The notes under the pieces were generated by a model that saw only the letters and a program-made list of their open reading frames with translations, had not been told where the DNA came from and searched no databases. A DNA stretch of 7,509 bases from Candidatus Brevibacterium intestinigallinarum (GTDB lineage: Bacteria > Actinomycetota > Actinomycetes > Actinomycetales > Brevibacteriaceae): positions 1-7,509 of the forward strand of contig DWZY01000160.1 in NCBI GenBank assembly GCA_019117325.1, given 5' to 3'. Every line of letters starts with the position of its first letter. Positions within the stretch are counted from its first letter, which is position 1. A program made the position numbers and the translations under genes. Positions 5,170 through 7,509 of this stretch are shown one piece after another.

Positions 5170-7509
5170 ATGTCCGACGACCTGCTGAACGACTTCCAGG
5201 ACGCCCTGGGCTTCCGTCTCGACCGCTTCCAGCGCACCGCGTGCCAGGATCTCCTCGAGGACCGCTCGGTGCTCGTCGCAGCGCCCACGGGCGCCGGCAA
5301 GACGGTCGTCGCGCAGTTCGCGGTCGCACTGGCGCGCCACCGGGGTGTGCGCGTCTTCTACACGGCACCCATCAAGGCCCTCAGCAATCAGAAGTACGCG
5401 GAGTTCGTCCGCGAGTTCGGTGCGGACGCGGTGGGACTCCTCACCGGCGACACGTCGATCAACCGCTCCGCCCCGATCGTCGTCATGACGACCGAGGTGC
5501 TGCGGAACATGCTGTACTCCGGCGACGACCTGCAGGCGCTGGGCTTCGTCGTCCTCGACGAGGTCCACTACCTCGCCGACCGCTTCCGCGGGCCCGTGTG
5601 GGAGGAGGTCATCATCCACCTGCCCGCACATGTGCGGATCGTGGGGCTGTCCGCCACCGTGTCGAACACGGAGGAGTTCGGCGCCTGGCTGCGCGAGGTC
5701 CGCGGGCAGCTCGACGTCGTCGTCACCGAGCACCGGCCGGTCCCGCTCCACAACCACGTGCTGGTCGACGGAGCGATCCACCGCCTGTTCCGCGCCGGGT
5801 CGACGACGGAGCCGGACCCGGACCTGATCCGTGCGATCCGCTCCCTCGAGCAGCGCGGCGGGCGGGGCCGCGGCTCCCAGCGGGGCGGACGCGGGCGGCC
5901 ACGGCCGCGCGTCCCGCGCACGTCCCGGCTCCAGATCCTCGATCGCCTGGCCAGCGACTCGCTGCTGCCGGCCATCTTCTTCATCTTCTCCCGCAACGGG
6001 TGCGACGAGGCGGTCGAGCAGCTGCTCACCCACGGCATCGATCTCACGACCGACGAGGACAAGGCGGTCATCGAGGCCCGTCTCGATGACCTCGTCTCGC
6101 AGATGCCGCGGGAGGACCTGGGCGTCCTGGGCTTCGGCACGTTCTCCTCCGGCCTGCTCCACGGGTTCGCCGCCCATCACGCGGGGATGATCCCGCAGTT
6201 CAAGGAGCTCGTCGAGGAGCTCTTCGCCGGAGGCTACCTGCGCGCCGTGTTCGCGACGGAGACGCTGGCGCTGGGCATCAACATGCCCGCTCGCACCGTC
6301 GTGCTCGAGAAGCTCGTGAAGTTCAACGGCGAGGCGCACGTCCAGATCACGCCGGGGGAGTACACCCAACTGACCGGGCGAGCCGGCCGGCGCGGCATCG
6401 ACACGCAGGGCCACGCGGTCGTCGTCTGGCAGCAGGGACTCGACGTGGCGGACATCGCGGCGCTGGCCTCGAAGCGCACGTACGCGCTCACGAGCCAGTT
6501 CGTCCCCACGTACAACATGGCGGCGAACCTGCTCGACCGGATGGACCGCGAGGCATCGGGCCGCGTGCTCGAGACCTCGTTCGCGCAGTTCCAGGCGGAC
6601 ACCGCGGTCGTGGGACTGGCCCGCAAGCTGCGCCGGAACGAGGAGGGCATCGCGGGCTACCGCGAGTCCATGGCCTGCGATCGGGGCGACTTCGGCGAGT
6701 ACGCCCGGCTGCGCCGCGAGCTGTCCGTCGAGGAGAAGCGGCAGCGCCGGACGCGGACGAAGGCCCGCCAGCGGGACGTCATCGAATCCCTGGGACTCCT
6801 GCGCGTGGGCGACGTCGTCACCCTGCCGTCGAAGCGGACGCTGGGCGCCAGCGTCGTCCTGAGCCCGCTGCAGCGGAAGGACGGCGATACCCGGCTGCCC
6901 ACGGTCCTCTCGGAGTCCGGGCGCGTGTGGCACCTGCGCCCGCACGAGGTGACGGAGCCCGCGCTGAAGCTGGGCCGCGTCAAGATGCCCAAGAAGTTCA
7001 ACCACCGCGTCGCGGAGCAGCGCCGGCGGCTGGGGGACACCCTCGAGGAGGCGCTGGCCGACGGTCGGGTGAAGGACCCCACGACCGCACAGGCGGAGGC
7101 CTCGCAGGCGCAGTCAGGCGACGGTGCGCAGACCGCGGGATCGCCCCGGATCGAGGAGCTGCGGGAGGCCATCCGCGCGCATCCGTGCCATTCCTGCCCG
7201 GACCGGGAGCACCACGCGCGGTGGGCGGAGCGGGCGGATCGCCTCGAGGCGGAGACCGCCGCGCTGCGCGCGAAGATCGACACCCGCACGACCTCGATCG
7301 CGCTCGTCTTCGAGCGGGTGTGCGACGTGCTCACCTCGGTGGGCTTCCTGCCCGACAGTCGGATCCTCCGCCGGATCTACGGGGAGCGGGACCTCGTGAC
7401 GGCGCTCGCGGTCCGCGGGGGCGTCTTCGATCCGCTGAGCGAGCCGGAGATCGCCGCACTGGCCTCAGGTCTCGTCTACACCGCGCGCCAGCAGGAGGCG
7501 TTCGGGCTG
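5170..7509 (+). CDS. helY: HelY, Ski2/Mtr4-like DExH-box helicase (3' end outside window)
   Basis: The frame is open for 780 codons to the window edge. The M. tuberculosis homologue is about 900 residues, so roughly the last 120-150 are missing. Superfamily 2 motifs appear in order: Q-like DRFQRTA (18-24), Walker A APTGAGKT (38-45), motif Ia TAPIKALSNQK (65-75), Ib LTGD (91-94) and TTEVLRNMLYS, Walker B DEVHYLAD (130-137), motif III SAT (161-163), motif V ATETLALGINMPAR (362-375) and motif VI QLTGRAGRRGID (400-411). The mix of GINMPAR and QLTGRAGRRG is diagnostic of the Ski2/Mtr4 family, ATP-dependent 3'-5' RNA or RNA/DNA helicases. Between the RecA domains lies an Arg-Gly-rich insert (229-247). 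A Cys/His cluster follows at 671-682, and the DSHCT-type C-terminal region begins near 700. ATG at 5170 is supported by GAGGAG at 5157-5162. The bacterial substrate is not established; a role in RNA metabolism is inferred from the eukaryotic relatives. Confidence 0.95.
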   Translation, partial: MSDDLLNDFQDALGFRLDRFQRTACQDLLEDRSVLVAAPTGAGKTVVAQFAVALARHRGVRVFYTAPIKALSNQKYAEFVREFGADAVGLLTGDTSINRSAPIVVMTTEVLRNMLYSGDDLQALGFVVLDEVHYLADRFRGPVWEEVIIHLPAHVRIVGLSATVSNTEEFGAWLREVRGQLDVVVTEHRPVPLHNHVLVDGAIHRLFRAGSTTEPDPDLIRAIRSLEQRGGRGRGSQRGGRGRPRPRVPRTSRLQILDRLASDSLLPAIFFIFSRNGCDEAVEQLLTHGIDLTTDEDKAVIEARLDDLVSQMPREDLGVLGFGTFSSGLLHGFAAHHAGMIPQFKELVEELFAGGYLRAVFATETLALGINMPARTVVLEKLVKFNGEAHVQITPGEYTQLTGRAGRRGIDTQGHAVVVWQQGLDVADIAALASKRTYALTSQFVPTYNMAANLLDRMDREASGRVLETSFAQFQADTAVVGLARKLRRNEEGIAGYRESMACDRGDFGEYARLRRELSVEEKRQRRTRTKARQRDVIESLGLLRVGDVVTLPSKRTLGASVVLSPLQRKDGDTRLPTVLSESGRVWHLRPHEVTEPALKLGRVKMPKKFNHRVAEQRRRLGDTLEEALADGRVKDPTTAQAEASQAQSGDGAQTAGSPRIEELREAIRAHPCHSCPDREHHARWAERADRLEAETAALRAKIDTRTTSIALVFERVCDVLTSVGFLPDSRILRRIYGERDLVTALAVRGGVFDPLSEPEIAALASGLVYTARQQEAFGL

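Noticed and set aside
3009..5300. A 763-codon open frame on the minus strand across pafC, tatA, tatC and the helY start
   Set aside because: It runs opposite to well-supported genes. Its composition (long runs of Arg, Asp, Glu, His, Gln) is that of antisense frames in GC-rich DNA, where stops are rare, and it shows no recognisable domain.
5125..7005. A 626-codon open frame on the minus strand inside helY
   Set aside because: The + strand frame contains all helicase motifs in order. The antisense product has no recognisable motifs, only GC-skewed composition.

Overview
The window is very GC-rich, with almost every codon ending in G or C, and it is densely coding. Its gene order matches the paf-tat-helY block known from actinobacteria; in Mycobacterium tuberculosis the order is pafA-pafB-pafC-tatA-tatC-helY. 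Protein style and the two FKBP genes suggest an actinobacterium, probably of the order Micrococcales. The genus cannot be settled from the sequence alone.

Layout: (1) Positions 1-627 hold two FKBP-type peptidyl-prolyl isomerase genes on the + strand, the first cut by the window edge. (2) Positions 628-744 are a convergent intergenic region with a perfect 11-bp-stem hairpin, probably a terminator. (3) Positions 745-1872 carry a minus-strand gene for a DUF3866 family protein of unknown function. (4) Positions 1873-1891 are a 19-bp divergent promoter region. (5) From 1892 to the right edge, five + strand genes are packed tightly: pafB, pafC, tatA, tatC and a 3'-truncated helY. Gaps or overlaps are -8, +34, +20 and +4 bp.

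How the genes relate: PafB and PafC are WYL-domain proteins that in mycobacteria form the PafBC activator of the RecA/LexA-independent DNA damage response. TatA and TatC are components of the twin-arginine translocase. HelY is a Ski2/Mtr4-like DExH helicase. The pupylation gene pafA, next to pafB in mycobacteria, is not in the window. FKBP and DUF3866 genes occupy the upstream side instead.

The most notable signal lies between DUF3866 and pafB. Two overlapping TANNNT -10 boxes on opposite strands (TACTGT and TACAGT) share one 7-bp core, TACTGTA at 1879-1885. Each is followed by exactly 7 nt and then a start codon (GTG at 1892 on +, ATG at 1872 on -). This looks like a symmetric bidirectional promoter making two leaderless mRNAs, and it would tie a gene of unknown function to the PafBC regulator. 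No mobile element, CRISPR array, tRNA or rRNA was seen.
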